Translations under genes and position numbers: made by a program
Shown: in pieces, positions 51,552-60,137 of the stretch
Layout of the letters: every line of letters begins with the position of its first letter
How positions within the stretch are numbered: the stretch's first letter is position 1
Assembly: GCF_004054105.1 (NCBI RefSeq)
Contig: NZ_SBLC01000001.1
Coordinates: forward strand, 172,362-236,361
Origin: Falsigemmobacter intermedius
GTDB lineage: Bacteria; Pseudomonadota; Alphaproteobacteria; Rhodobacterales; Rhodobacteraceae
Direction of reading: 5' to 3'
DNA: 64,000 nt
Notes under the pieces: model-generated
Told to the model about the DNA's origin: nothing
Seen by the model: only the letters and a program-made list of their open reading frames with translations
The model's database searches: none

Positions 51552-52509
51552 AGGTCTCGCCATTCAGGGCGCGACCGCGCTCGGCACGCAGGTTCTGAGC
51601 CAGCAGGTCCATGCAGGCCATGCGGACCGCGACGCCCATCTCAACCTGCTCCTGGATGACCGAGCGGTTGATGTCGTCAGCGATCTCGCCGTCGATCTCA
51701 ACGCCGCGGTTCATCGGGCCGGGGTGCATGACAATGGCATCGGGTTTGGCATGCGAAAGCTTCGCCGCATCGAGGCCGTAGCGGTGGTAATATTCACGCT
51801 CAGACGGGATGAAGCCGCCGTCCATACGCTCTTTCTGAAGGCGCAACATCATGACGACATCGGCGTCTTTCAGACCCTCATTCATGTCTTCATAAACTTC
51901 TGCGCCGAATTCTTTGAAGCCTGCGGGCATCAGGGTCGGCGGGCCGATCAGACGGATGCGGTTTTCCATCTTGCCCAGCAGGATCAGGTTTGAGCGTGCC
52001 ACGCGGCTGTGCGCGATGTCACCACAGATCGCCACGGTCAGGCGCTGAATGCGGCCCTTTTTGCGGCGGATGGTCAGCGCATCAAGCAGTGCCTGGGTCG
52101 GATGCTCATGGCGGCCGTCGCCGGCGTTCAGCACCGCGCATTCGACTTTGGAGGCCAGGAGGTTCACCGCGCCGGAATTGGGGTGGCGCACGACCAGGAG
52201 GTCAGGATGCATCGCATTCAGCGTCAGGGCTGTGTCGATCAGCGTCTCGCCCTTCTTCACTGAGGAGGTCTGCATCGACATGTTCATGACATCCGCGCCA
52301 AGGCGCTTGCCCGCCAGCTCAAAGCTGCTTTGCGTGCGGGTGGAGTTCTCAAAGAACATATTGATCTGGGTCAGCCCGGCCAGGGCATCCGTGCGCTTCA
52401 CCGTGCGCCGGTTGAGATCGACGTAACGATCTGCAAGATCCAGAATGGTCAGGATTTCCTGGGGTGACAGCGGCTCGATGCCGAGGAGATGGCGCTGACG
52501 GAACGACAT
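51544..52509 (-). CDS. pyrB: aspartate carbamoyltransferase catalytic subunit
   Basis: PyrB condenses carbamoyl phosphate with aspartate, the first committed step of pyrimidine synthesis. The 321-residue product has [20 protein letters not shown] (carbamoyl-phosphate site), [11 protein letters not shown], and [12 protein letters not shown] near the end. The ATG at 52509 has AAGGAGG upstream; the frame is open further but has no family similarity there. It leads a minus-strand operon with a membrane peptide, a PH-like protein, the pseudo-dihydroorotase, plsY, a LysR regulator and an EamA transporter. No pyrI is present, as expected when a pseudo-DHOase serves the complex. Confidence 0.96.
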   Translation of the reverse strand: MSFRQRHLLGIEPLSPQEILTILDLADRYVDLNRRTVKRTDALAGLTQINMFFENSTRTQSSFELAGKRLGADVMNMSMQTSSVKKGETLIDTALTLNAMHPDLLVVRHPNSGAVNLLASKVECAVLNAGDGRHEHPTQALLDALTIRRKKGRIQRLTVAICGDIAHSRVARSNLILLGKMENRIRLIGPPTLMPAGFKEFGAEVYEDMNEGLKDADVVMMLRLQKERMDGGFIPSEREYYHRYGLDAAKLSHAKPDAIVMHPGPMNRGVEIDGEIADDINRSVIQEQVEMGVAVRMACMDLLAQNLRAERGRALNGETYA

Positions 52510-52667
52510 CGGGGGCCTCCTTGTCCGGAATGGGCTGCTTATAGGGCGCGGCTTTGATCGCGGCAAGGCGGCGCGGGGTCTCATGGCGGCCCGAAGCGTG
52601 AGTTTTCGCGGCAAAGGAGCGCAAAGCCCATGTTCCCCCGCAAAGCGATCTGGCATAGGGTCAGCGC

Positions 52668-53504
52668 ATGAGTTTTGATGCTGACCTCTCGACCCTTGAT
52701 CCGCGGGTGATTGAAGCGCTGCTGTCTCTTCAGGGGGACGCGGGCGTGGATGAATGCATCGACGAAGCGCCGGTCGATCGCTTCGCCGCCTTTGAGGCGC
52801 AAAAAGAAGCAGCCGCACAGCGGGCCGCTTCGGCCCCCGCCCCCGCCGCGCCGGAGCGCCGGGGGGCAGCGCCGCCGCCGCAAATGCCCGAAGTGATCAG
52901 GGTGGACCCTCTGGTTGAGGCGCGCAAAGCGGCTTCGGGCGCGGCTGATCTTGCTGCGCTCTCCGAAGCGATGCAGAGCTTTCCGCATTCGGATCTCAAA
53001 CGCGGGGCGCGGAACTTTCTGTTTTCGCAGGGGCGTGCCGGGTCCAGGGTCATGTGGATCACCGACCCGCCAGGACCGGCAGAGGATCGGGCAGGGCAGA
53101 TTTTCGTCGGACCCGTTGCAGGGCTCTTTGGGAAGATGCTTGCGGCCATCGGCCTGAGCCCTGAGGCGCCGGATCTGCAAAAGGCGGTTTATGTTGCGCC
53201 TTTCCTTCCCTGGCCGGTGCCGGCTGCCCGCACGCAGGACCCGGATGTCGCCGCGATGATGGTGCCGTTTTTGCGCCGCCACATTGAACTGGCTGCGCCG
53301 GATTTTTTGGTTCTGGCAGGCCCGATGGTGGTTCAGGCGCTTTTGAGTAAATCGGGTCTTCTCAGCCTGCGGGGCAGCTGGACGGAAGTGATGGGCCGCC
53401 CGGCGCTGGTTTCGCTGCCGCCGGGCATGCTGATCCAGAACACCTATCTGAAACGCGGATCCTGGGAGGATCTGCTGTCGCTGAAAGCAAGGTTGGACGT
53501 ATGA
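52668..53504 (+). CDS. family 4-like uracil-DNA glycosylase, degenerate
   Basis: A 278-residue protein whose C-terminal 175 residues follow the family 4 UDG fold: [20 protein letters not shown], then [17 protein letters not shown] in place of GEAPGxxEDxxGxPFVG (residues 132-148), [19 protein letters not shown], and [15 protein letters not shown] in place of the HP-containing motif (Pro251 for His). Only one Cys (Cys30) is present in the whole protein, so the [4Fe-4S] cluster of this family cannot form. The N-terminal 90 residues are low-complexity Ala/Pro. It overlaps moaB by 4 nt. Glycosylase activity is doubtful; the frame is intact. Confidence 0.75.
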   Translation: MSFDADLSTLDPRVIEALLSLQGDAGVDECIDEAPVDRFAAFEAQKEAAAQRAASAPAPAAPERRGAAPPPQMPEVIRVDPLVEARKAASGAADLAALSEAMQSFPHSDLKRGARNFLFSQGRAGSRVMWITDPPGPAEDRAGQIFVGPVAGLFGKMLAAIGLSPEAPDLQKAVYVAPFLPWPVPAARTQDPDVAAMMVPFLRRHIELAAPDFLVLAGPMVVQALLSKSGLLSLRGSWTEVMGRPALVSLPPGMLIQNTYLKRGSWEDLLSLKARLDV

Positions 53505-54043
53505 GCCGCATTGATGAGAGCCGCGAATTTATCCCTGTCCGCATTGCGGTGCTGACCGTCTCGGACAGCCGGTCGCTGGCGGAGGATCGGTCGGGGGATA
53601 CCCTTGTGGCGCGGATCGAGGCGGCGGGGCATCTGCTCGCGGCGCGGCATATCCTGCCGGATGATCGCGCTCAGATCGCGGCGCAGCTGCGCGCCTGGGT
53701 GGCCGATCCTGAGGTGGATGTGGTGATCTCAACCGGCGGCACCGGGCTGACGGGGCGTGATGTCAGCGTCGAGGCGCACCGCGATGTTTATGAAAAAGAG
53801 ATCGACGCCTTTGGCACCGTCTTTACCATCGTCTCGATGCAGAAGATCGGCACCTCAGCGGTGCAAAGCCGTGCCTGTGGTGGTGTGGCGGGTGGCACGT
53901 ATCTCTTTGCGCTGCCCGGAAGCCCTGGCGCCTGCCGGGACGCCTGGGATGAAATCCTGGTCAAACAGCTCGACTATCGGCATAAGCCCTGCAATTTCGT
54001 CGAGATCTTCCCGCGTCTGGAAGAGCATAAACGCCGGAAATAA
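53501..54043 (+). CDS. moaB: molybdenum cofactor biosynthesis protein MoaB
   Basis: MoaB/MogA-fold proteins adenylate molybdopterin before Mo insertion, although E. coli MoaB itself is not essential for that. The 180-residue product has RIAVLTVSDSRSLAEDRSGD, VDVVISTGGTGLTGRDVSVE (the MPT-binding GGTG) and FALPGSPGACRDAWDEIL. The ATG overlaps the UDG-like stop. Mo enzymes occur in this window (MsrP), so a role in cofactor synthesis is consistent. Confidence 0.93.
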   Translation: MSRIDESREFIPVRIAVLTVSDSRSLAEDRSGDTLVARIEAAGHLLAARHILPDDRAQIAAQLRAWVADPEVDVVISTGGTGLTGRDVSVEAHRDVYEKEIDAFGTVFTIVSMQKIGTSAVQSRACGGVAGGTYLFALPGSPGACRDAWDEILVKQLDYRHKPCNFVEIFPRLEEHKRRK

Positions 54044-54046
54044 CCC

Positions 54047-54859
54047 TCAGCCGCCCTGGCAGCCGCTGGCTTCAGCGGCTTTGCCCCCGGCCAGAACCGT
54101 CACCCGCAGGGTTGAGCGGTCAAAACTGAGCGGCCGGCCGTCGAGGCTTGCGATTTCGGCCTCAGCCGAGAGAACCTTTCCCTGACGGTGGCTGCGGGCC
54201 TCTGAGACCCAGGTGTTGCCGTCGGTGGTTTCAATAACCACCACCTCATCGGCCCCCATGGGCGGCATGGTCAGATCAACCGCAAGCTTCATCCCGCGGC
54301 CTGAGGGCATCAGGCGGCAGCGCGTGGCGCTGAGGCCAAGGCTGCGGGCATTGATCGGTTGCGCGCCAAGGGCACGGCGGATCGCCGGGTCAGGCTTGCC
54401 CTTTCCGCTGAGCGTCGAGGCCAGCTGCACCCGGGCCGGCACGCAGATGTCGCGGCAGACGCCCAGATCCATCGCCGTTTCAAGATGCACGGGGCGCGCG
54501 GCATCGCGGGGCAGGATCTCAATCGGCAGCACGACTTCATGGCTATAGCCGATGCTTTGCATGCCATTGAAATGAAACACTTCCGGCGTCGGCCAAAGCA
54601 GTTTGACCCCGCGCAGGTTCTCAGATCCCGTCCAGCTGATCTCCGGCGGGATGCCCGCATCCCCGGGGCTGCGCCAATAGGTTTTCCAGCCCGAAGCCAG
54701 GGTCAGCCGGATCGCGGCCATATGCGCGCCACTCTCTGTCTGCCAGCCAGGCAGCAGTTCGGCCTCAAGAATATCCCCGAGGCTCTGCGCCCGGGCGGGA
54801 AGCGTGGCAGAGAGCGCCATCACGGCCAGACAGATGAGTGTGCGGAATTTGCGAAACAT
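54047..54859 (-). CDS. periplasmic DsbD N-terminal-domain protein
   Basis: A 270-residue exported protein: signal peptide MFRKFRTLICLAVMALSATL with cleavage near ARA (residue 24), then a DsbD-alpha/ScsB-like immunoglobulin fold with LASGWKTYWRSPGDAGIPPE, IGYSHEVVLPIEI and the Cys pair in DLGVCRDICVPA. The two Cys six residues apart are typical of the DsbD thiol-disulphide domain (family consensus GxCxxxCxP). The membrane and thioredoxin domains of full DsbD are absent, so it may receive electrons from CcdA/ScsB-type partners, or act in copper or sulphite handling. It is divergent from yqgE. Confidence 0.83.
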   Translation of the reverse strand: MFRKFRTLICLAVMALSATLPARAQSLGDILEAELLPGWQTESGAHMAAIRLTLASGWKTYWRSPGDAGIPPEISWTGSENLRGVKLLWPTPEVFHFNGMQSIGYSHEVVLPIEILPRDAARPVHLETAMDLGVCRDICVPARVQLASTLSGKGKPDPAIRRALGAQPINARSLGLSATRCRLMPSGRGMKLAVDLTMPPMGADEVVVIETTDGNTWVSEARSHRQGKVLSAEAEIASLDGRPLSFDRSTLRVTVLAGGKAAEASGCQGG

Positions 54860-54985
54860 CCTTCGCTTGTGACGCCGCTTTTTACGAAATCAAAGTCACA
54901 ATCCGGCGATGCCGCGTCGAGGGTGGCTTGCATGCAACGCCTGGCGGGGCCAACCTGTCGCAGGAGCAGCCAAAGGACGTCCGCT

Positions 54986-55540
54986 ATGGATTTGAGCGGT
55001 AAGATTTTAATTGCCATGCCCGCGATGGGGGACACGCGTTTTGAAAAAAGCGTGATCCTGATCTGCAGCCATTCGGCGGAAGGGGCGATGGGGCTGATTC
55101 TGAATAAGCCGCTGCCGGGGCTGAAGTTCTCGGAGCTGTTAAGACAGTTGAAATTTACCGAAGAGGGCTCTGCGCGCCCCGTTCCGGTGCAGTTTGGCGG
55201 GCCGGTTGAGACCGGACGCGGCTTTGTGCTGCACAGCGATGACTGGCGGGACCCTGATGGCACCATGCCGGTCGAAGGTGGCTACGGGCTGACGACCACA
55301 CACTCTGTGCTGAGTGAACTGGCCGCCGGGCGGGGGCCGCAGCAGGCGCTGATGCTGCTGGGCTATGCGGGATGGGGCGAGGGGCAGCTTGAAGGCGAAA
55401 TCGCCCGCAGCGACTGGCTGGTGGGCGAAGCTGCCCCGGATCTGATCTTCAGCGCTGCGGATGCGGGCAAGTGGACGCGGGCGCTGGCGGCCATGGGGAT
55501 TGATCCTCTGGTGCTTTCCGCTTCGGGCGGGCGGGCCTGA
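54986..55540 (+). CDS. YqgE/AlgH family protein
   Basis: A 184-residue conserved cytosolic protein. Landmarks are MDLSGKILIAMPAMGDTRFE, SVILICSHSAEGAMGLILNK, VQFGGPVETGRGFVLHSDDW and LMLLGYAGWGEGQLEGEI, ending in a domain with the Trp residues of the family. AlgH affects alginate and virulence regulation in Pseudomonas but its biochemical role is not known. The ATG at 54986 has AAAGGA upstream; the frame is open further upstream without similarity. comF follows from the other strand with only a 7-nt gap. Confidence 0.92.
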   Translation: MDLSGKILIAMPAMGDTRFEKSVILICSHSAEGAMGLILNKPLPGLKFSELLRQLKFTEEGSARPVPVQFGGPVETGRGFVLHSDDWRDPDGTMPVEGGYGLTTTHSVLSELAAGRGPQQALMLLGYAGWGEGQLEGEIARSDWLVGEAAPDLIFSAADAGKWTRALAAMGIDPLVLSASGGRA

Positions 55541-55547
55541 GGCCGCG

Positions 55548-56311
55548 TCAGACGGCTTTGGCCACCCGTGCCAGGGTCAGGGTGAAGACCTCCGCCGCGC
55601 CTGCGTTCTGCAGGCAGCGGCTCGCCTCTGACAAAGTGGCGCGGAGGTCATCACATCATCGATGAGCAGAATGCGTCCGCCCGGGGCGCCTGTGATCCGG
55701 GCAGACTGCGCCGGATTAAGCGTCAGTGCCTGGTGCAGGTTGTCCCGCCGCTCCTCCCGGCTGAGCCCGTCCTGCAGCCGCGTGGCCCGCCTGCGCAGCA
55801 ACAGATCCGGGCACCAGGGCCAGCCCAGCCGCTGGCTGAGGGCGCGGGCCAGCAGAGCCGACTGGTTGTAGCGCCGCCGCAGAAAGCGCATCCGGTGCAG
55901 AGGGACCGGAGTGATCAGCATCGGACCACGCCGCACAAGGGGGCGCATCGCATGATGCAGCCGCGCGGCCAGCGCCGCGGCCAGATCCGGGCGGTCGCCG
56001 TGTTTGAACTGCAGGACAAGCTGCCGGGCCGCGCCCTCATAAAGCAAAGCCGCCCGCCCCGCCGTCCAGGGCGGCGGGTTGCGCAGGCAGTCGTCGCAGG
56101 CCAGGTTTTCGCTGCTCTCCGTCCCGGTAATGGCGCCGGGAAGCGGTGCCCCGCAAAACCCGCAGCAGAGCCCAGAGATCATCGGCAGCTCCGGCCAGCA
56201 GGCCGGGCAGACCCCGCCATCCCCATCGACAGCCCCGCTGCAGACAAGGCATTGTGCCGGCCAGATCGTCCGGATCAGCGCCCTTATGGCCGGCAGGGCT
56301 TGAATTTCCAT
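55548..56311 (-). pseudogene. comF: comF-like phosphoribosyltransferase, frameshifted near its 3' end
   Basis: ComF is a zinc-finger plus phosphoribosyltransferase protein linked to DNA uptake. From the ATG at 56311 the N-terminus carries the Cys pairs (QCLVCSGAVDG, CPACWPEL, GFCGAP, CDDC), then KHGDRPDLAAALA and LITPVPLHRMRFLRRRYNQS. The PRPP loop reads GGRILLIDDVMTS and then runs into an unrelated tail (ends at 55577), whereas the +1 frame continues as GATLSEA-like sequence to a TGA at 55548-55550, ending VAKAV. One base is missing near 55639-55643. Either a real frameshift or a sequencing error; the break falls in the substrate loop. Confidence 0.82.
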
Positions 56312-56335
56312 GCCTCCCCCCTTTAGGTGCCCGAT

Positions 56336-57175
56336 ATGAGCGCCCCGATCCTGACCGACACAGCCGCCCTTGCCCGCAACCGTGCCCGCGCCGCCCGTCA
56401 GCCTGCGCTGTTTTTGCACGAGCTGGTGGCCGATGAGGTGCAGGATCGCCTGAGTGAGGTTAAGAGAACCTTTACGGATGTGACGATTGTCACCCCCTGG
56501 CCTGAGGTCTGGGCCGGGCGGATCGGGGGGGCGCGGATCATCCCGGACGCTGAAATCCTTGATCTGGCGCCCGAAAGCCAGGATCTGGTCGTGCATGCGC
56601 TGTCGCTGCACTGGTCGAATGATCCGGTAGGGCAACTGATCCAATGCGCCCGCGCGCTTCGCCCCGACGGGCTGATGATGGCGGTGCTGTTTGGCGGGCA
56701 GACGCTCTCGGAACTGCGCGCGGTGCTGGCCCAGGCGGAATCAGAGATGCGCGGGGGCCTTGCGCCCAGGGTGCTGCCCATGGCTGAGATCCGCGATCTG
56801 GGCGGGCTTTTGCAGCGCTCAGGCCTTGCGCTGCCGGTGGCAGATTCGCAAAGCCAGCGGGTCGCCTACCGCGATCTTTTCCACCTGATGCGGGATCTGC
56901 GCGATATGGGCGAGGTGAATGCCCTGAACGACCGCCTGCGCCGCTTCACCGGGCGCGGGATTTTCCTGCGGGCCGCTTCACTTTATGGCGAGCACTTCCC
57001 CGAGGGGGACCGCATCGCGGCGACCTTTGAGATGGTCTATCTGACCGGCTGGAAGCCCCATGAAAGCCAGCAGAAGCCGTTGCGGCCCGGCTCTGCCGCG
57101 CATAGTCTTGCCGAGGCCCTGAATGCCGCTCCGCCCCTGACTTCAGGGGCGATCGGTCGCAGCGACAGTGATTGA
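56336..57175 (+). CDS. SAM-dependent methyltransferase-like protein (BioC/NDUFAF5 type)
   Basis: A 279-residue protein of the BioC/NDUFAF5 group: DVTIVTPWPEVWAGRIGGAR, then LVVHALSLHWSNDPVGQLIQ with the LSLHWxNDxPG-like motif of the family, RALRPDGLMMAVLFGGQTL and a C-terminal region with FEMVYLTGWKPHESQQKPLR, highly typical. The N-terminal glycine-rich SAM loop is poorly conserved. In mitochondria NDUFAF5 hydroxylates an Arg of complex I subunit NDUFS7; alphaproteobacterial homologues may do the same. The ATG at 56336 was chosen, with a GTG 9 nt upstream. It is divergent from comF by 24 bp. Confidence 0.88.
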   Translation: MSAPILTDTAALARNRARAARQPALFLHELVADEVQDRLSEVKRTFTDVTIVTPWPEVWAGRIGGARIIPDAEILDLAPESQDLVVHALSLHWSNDPVGQLIQCARALRPDGLMMAVLFGGQTLSELRAVLAQAESEMRGGLAPRVLPMAEIRDLGGLLQRSGLALPVADSQSQRVAYRDLFHLMRDLRDMGEVNALNDRLRRFTGRGIFLRAASLYGEHFPEGDRIAATFEMVYLTGWKPHESQQKPLRPGSAAHSLAEALNAAPPLTSGAIGRSDSD

Positions 57176-57269
57176 CCTGCGGCGATTTCGCCTTATTTGA
57201 AAGGGCAACTTTTTGACGGGCTCTGCCTGACGCCTGTCTGCTCAAGCTTTGCTGCCAGAGGAATTTCAC

Positions 57270-58334
57270 ATGTCTGACGCGACCCGGACCGGCAATCTGC
57301 GCCCGGCGCATGCCCCTGCAGATCACCCCATGGTGAAACCGGCGAAGGTCGGCGTGCTGCTGGCCAATCTCGGCACCCCCGATCAGACCGATTACTGGTC
57401 GATGCGGCGCTATCTCAACGAGTTCCTCTCGGACCAGCGGGTGATCGATTATCCGAAGTGGAAGTGGCAGCCGCTGCTGCAGCTGATCATCCTGACCAAA
57501 CGCCCCTTCACCTCGGGGGCGAACTACAAGCTCATCTGGAACAAAGAGAAAGATGAGAGCCCGCTGATGACCATCACTCGCGATCAGACCGCGAAGGTGG
57601 CCGAAGGTCTGAAAACGCGCTACGGCGATCAGGTCATGGTCGACTTCTGCATGCGTTACGGCAATCCTTCGACGAAATCGAAGGTGCGTGAGATGGTGGC
57701 AGCGGGCTGCGATAAGATCGTCTTCTTCCCGCTTTATCCGCAATATGCCGGTGCAACCACGGCAACCGCCAACGACCAGTTCTTCCGCGCCCTGATGGAA
57801 GAAAAATGGCAGCCCGCCTCGCGGACGGTGCCGGATTACTTTGAGCATCCGGCCTATATCGATGCGCTCGCGCAATCGGTCGAGCGCGCCTATGCGGCGC
57901 TGCCCAAACGTCCGGATGTTCTGGTGGCCAGCTACCACGGCATGCCGAAGCGCTATCTGATGGAAGGTGACCCCTATTTCTGCAAATGCCACAAGACCAC
58001 GCGCCTGCTGCGCGAGCGTCTGGGCTGGGCGAAAGAGGATATCGACACCTCCTTCCAGTCGGTCTTTGGCACGGAAGAATGGCTGCGCCCCTATACGGTC
58101 GAGCATGTTGCCGAACTGGCAAAGCAGGGTAAAAAGAACATCGCCGTCATCGCGCCTGCCTTTTCAGCCGATTGCATCGAGACTCTGGAAGAGATTCAGG
58201 GCGAGATTCAGGAAGCTTTCGTTCATGCGGGTGGTGAGAGCTTCACCTATATCCCCTGCCTGAATGATGACGAGGCCCATATCAAAGCGCTGCTGGCCGT
58301 TATTGATGAGAACCTGCAGGGCTGGGTGGCCTGA
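57270..58334 (+). CDS. hemH: ferrochelatase
   Basis: HemH inserts ferrous iron into protoporphyrin IX, the last step of haem synthesis. The 354-residue product has VGVLLANLGTPDQTDYWSMR, FFPLYPQYAGATTATANDQF, VASYHGMPKRYLMEGDPYFC (His of the active site) and VIAPAFSADCIETLEEIQGE (Glu that guides the metal). Alphaproteobacterial ferrochelatases often bind a [2Fe-2S] cluster through C-terminal and internal Cys; Cys are seen in YFCKCHKT and YIPCLND. The ATG at 57270 has GAGGAA 6 nt upstream; a TTG/ATG 21 nt earlier is possible. A strong palindromic terminator follows. Confidence 0.95.
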   Translation: MSDATRTGNLRPAHAPADHPMVKPAKVGVLLANLGTPDQTDYWSMRRYLNEFLSDQRVIDYPKWKWQPLLQLIILTKRPFTSGANYKLIWNKEKDESPLMTITRDQTAKVAEGLKTRYGDQVMVDFCMRYGNPSTKSKVREMVAAGCDKIVFFPLYPQYAGATTATANDQFFRALMEEKWQPASRTVPDYFEHPAYIDALAQSVERAYAALPKRPDVLVASYHGMPKRYLMEGDPYFCKCHKTTRLLRERLGWAKEDIDTSFQSVFGTEEWLRPYTVEHVAELAKQGKKNIAVIAPAFSADCIETLEEIQGEIQEAFVHAGGESFTYIPCLNDDEAHIKALLAVIDENLQGWVA

Positions 58335-58347
58335 GCCGCAGAATAAG

Positions 58348-58373
58348 AAAGGCGCCCCGCGGGGCGCCTTTTT
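58348..58373 (+). terminator. terminator after hemH
   Basis: Perfect palindrome GGCGCCCCGCGGGGCGCC (58351-58368) with flanking A and T runs. Confidence 0.88.
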
Positions 58374-58395
58374 CTTTTACCCTTCCGGGCAAACA

Positions 58396-58423
58396 AAAAG
58401 GGCGCCCCGAAGGACGCCCTTTT
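58396..58423 (-). terminator. terminator after small secreted protein (minus strand)
   Basis: AAAAGGGCG (58396-58404) pairs with CGCCCTTTT (58415-58423) around a 10-nt loop; T runs on both strands. It follows the hemH terminator by 23 bp, so two stacked terminators separate convergent genes. Confidence 0.82.
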
Positions 58424-58438
58424 CATAATCCGGTCGGA

Positions 58439-58615
58439 TTACTTCGCAGCAGCAGCAGCGATGACGACCAGGAGCAGCAGCGGGACCAGGATGCCCGAGG
58501 ACGACGAGGTCTGTGCTTTAACGACTTCCGGCTCAACAACCGGAGCAACCAGGCCACCAGCGAAGGCGGTCGAAGCTGCGAGCGACAGAGCTGCTGCGAG
58601 AGCGATTTTTTTCAT
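58439..58615 (-). CDS. 58-residue secreted, C-terminally hydrophobic protein
   Basis: On the minus strand from the ATG at 58615: a signal peptide (MKKIALAAALSLAASTAFAG, cleavage after AFA), a short acidic linker GLVAPVVEPEVVKAQTSSSS, and a hydrophobic end GILVPLLLLVVIAAAAAK that should stay in the membrane. The whole protein is 58 residues. GGAGG lies 7 nt upstream, and terminators close by isolate it as a single-gene unit. Similar Rhodobacteraceae proteins next to hemH are, to my recollection, common but unnamed. It may be abundant: codons are of the highly expressed type. Confidence 0.82.
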   Translation of the reverse strand: MKKIALAAALSLAASTAFAGGLVAPVVEPEVVKAQTSSSSGILVPLLLLVVIAAAAAK

Positions 58616-58759
58616 AGTAAACCTCCAGGTAAACCCGCCGCCTGGTGATTGAGGAGACGACGGACGCGAACATTATGCCTCGTATTACACTCCTAACCAT
58701 CGGCGCTTAAAAAACGCAACGGTGGAAAGCGGTGCCGTTGTGGCATTATCGCCACGTTG

Positions 58760-59374
58760 TCAAATCAGCAACACCTGAGTGCCAACTTTGCAGAGGTCAT
58801 AAAGCTCCAGCACGTGCTCGTTATAAAGCCCGATGCAACCGTTGGATGAACGGCGGCCAATCTTGCGGGTGTCGTGGGTGCCGTGGATCCGGTAGTAGGT
58901 CCAGCTCAGATGCATGGCGCGCACGCCCATCGGGTTATCCGGGTCACCCGCTTTGATATGCGGCGGCCATTCCGGGTTGCGCTGGCGCATCGAGGGGGTC
59001 GGGGTCCAGCTGGGGGCCGGGTCTTTTTTGGTGATCGTGGTGCGGCCCTTGCGGGTCAGATCATCGCTCAGCGGCACAGAGGTCGGATAGAGGCGGTAGA
59101 CCGACTGATCTTCCGACCAGAAGTGCAGCGCCCGCGAGGTCAGGTCCGCGAGGATCGCACCGTTCTTCAGGTTCTCAAAATAGGGCTGCCACTGCAGGAT
59201 CCGGAAGCTTGAGATATTATGCCGGCGCGAGGCGCTGACGGCAGATTCCATCTCAGTGCTGTTGCCACCTGCAAGCTGCGCCAGGGCCGGCGCGGCAAGG
59301 CCTGTCACGGCAGCCGCTGCCGCCGAGCCAAGGAACAGGCGACGGCCGGGATTGGGGAACAGATCGCGCGACAT
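58760..59374 (-). CDS. L,D-transpeptidase (YkuD family)
   Basis: A 204-residue periplasmic enzyme that forms 3-3 peptidoglycan crosslinks or anchors proteins to the wall. The N-terminus carries a Tat-like signal (PGRRLFLGSAAAAAVTGLAA, cleavage near residue 32). The catalytic domain has YRLYPTSVPL, TPTPSMRQRNP, and the active-site block YRIHGTHDTRKIGRRSSNGC (His164 to Cys180) followed by IGLYNEHVLELYDL. All YkuD residues are present. The ATG at 59374 has AAGGAG upstream. It sits between the small secreted protein and a CAP-domain lipoprotein. Confidence 0.92.
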   Translation of the reverse strand: MSRDLFPNPGRRLFLGSAAAAAVTGLAAPALAQLAGGNSTEMESAVSASRRHNISSFRILQWQPYFENLKNGAILADLTSRALHFWSEDQSVYRLYPTSVPLSDDLTRKGRTTITKKDPAPSWTPTPSMRQRNPEWPPHIKAGDPDNPMGVRAMHLSWTYYRIHGTHDTRKIGRRSSNGCIGLYNEHVLELYDLCKVGTQVLLI

Positions 59375-59583
59375 TATCACTCCTTCGGGAGATACATCGA
59401 TACATCGGAATGTATCTCCTTTACGTCTGCCGTCCCGCCTGCGCAAATCAAACGGCTGTCAATCTGCGGGGCCAGGCAGGAAAAAGCCTGTCCTTAAGCC
59501 TCGGAATTGACAGAAAGGGGCCGTTTCATGCTACTGGCCCGCAGCCCCTGCGCGTCCTGCGCCACTTTCAGAGGATGGTCTTC

Positions 59584-60132
59584 GTGCTAAAGCGTCGTCA
59601 ACTGGTCGTCTCGCTTCTCTCCACGCTGATGCTAGCCGCCTGCGGCCAGACAGTTGGCGGCGGTGCCGGGCGGCTGGGCCCGGACGGAAAGCCGCTGCCG
59701 CAGGTGCTGCGTCTCAGCCCCGCCGATGAGGGGCGTCTGCAGCTGCGCATGCTTGATTCGGTCAACGCGCTGCGCCAGGCGCGGGGGCAGGCACCGGTTC
59801 AGCTGAGCGCTGAGCTGAATGCGGCTGCAGCCACACATGCCCGCGATATGTCGGTCCAGAACCGCCCCTGGCACTTCGGCTCTGACGGCTCCTCGCCGCT
59901 GCAGCGCGCACAGCGTGTGGGCTATCGGGGCCAGGTCCTGGGAGAGCTGATCTCTGAGACCTATGAAAACGAGACCGAGACTCTTGCCGCCTGGATGGCG
60001 GATGCGGATACCCGCAATGTGCTGATGCAGGCCGATGTGCGCGAGATCGGCTTCTCCTTCTTCCAGGAGAACAGCGGCAAAATCTGGTGGTGTCTCGTCA
60101 CCGGCGCGGGGGCCGCTTTCGGCGCGGTCTGA
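59584..60132 (+). CDS. CAP-domain lipoprotein
   Basis: A 182-residue lipoprotein: signal with lipobox LMLAAC near residue 20, then a CAP (cysteine-rich secretory/PR-1) domain with LDSVNALRQARGQAPVQLSA, LNAAAATHARDMSVQNRPWH (the conserved His and Glu/Asp region) and MQADVREIGFSFFQE. Bacterial CAP proteins are implicated in cell envelope or biofilm roles but have no agreed activity. The GTG start at 59584 has AGAGG 8 nt upstream; an ATG at 59575 is in frame but lies directly on AGAGG. It is divergent from the L,D-transpeptidase. Confidence 0.83.
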   Translation: MLKRRQLVVSLLSTLMLAACGQTVGGGAGRLGPDGKPLPQVLRLSPADEGRLQLRMLDSVNALRQARGQAPVQLSAELNAAAATHARDMSVQNRPWHFGSDGSSPLQRAQRVGYRGQVLGELISETYENETETLAAWMADADTRNVLMQADVREIGFSFFQENSGKIWWCLVTGAGAAFGAV

Positions 60133-60137
60133 GCGGT

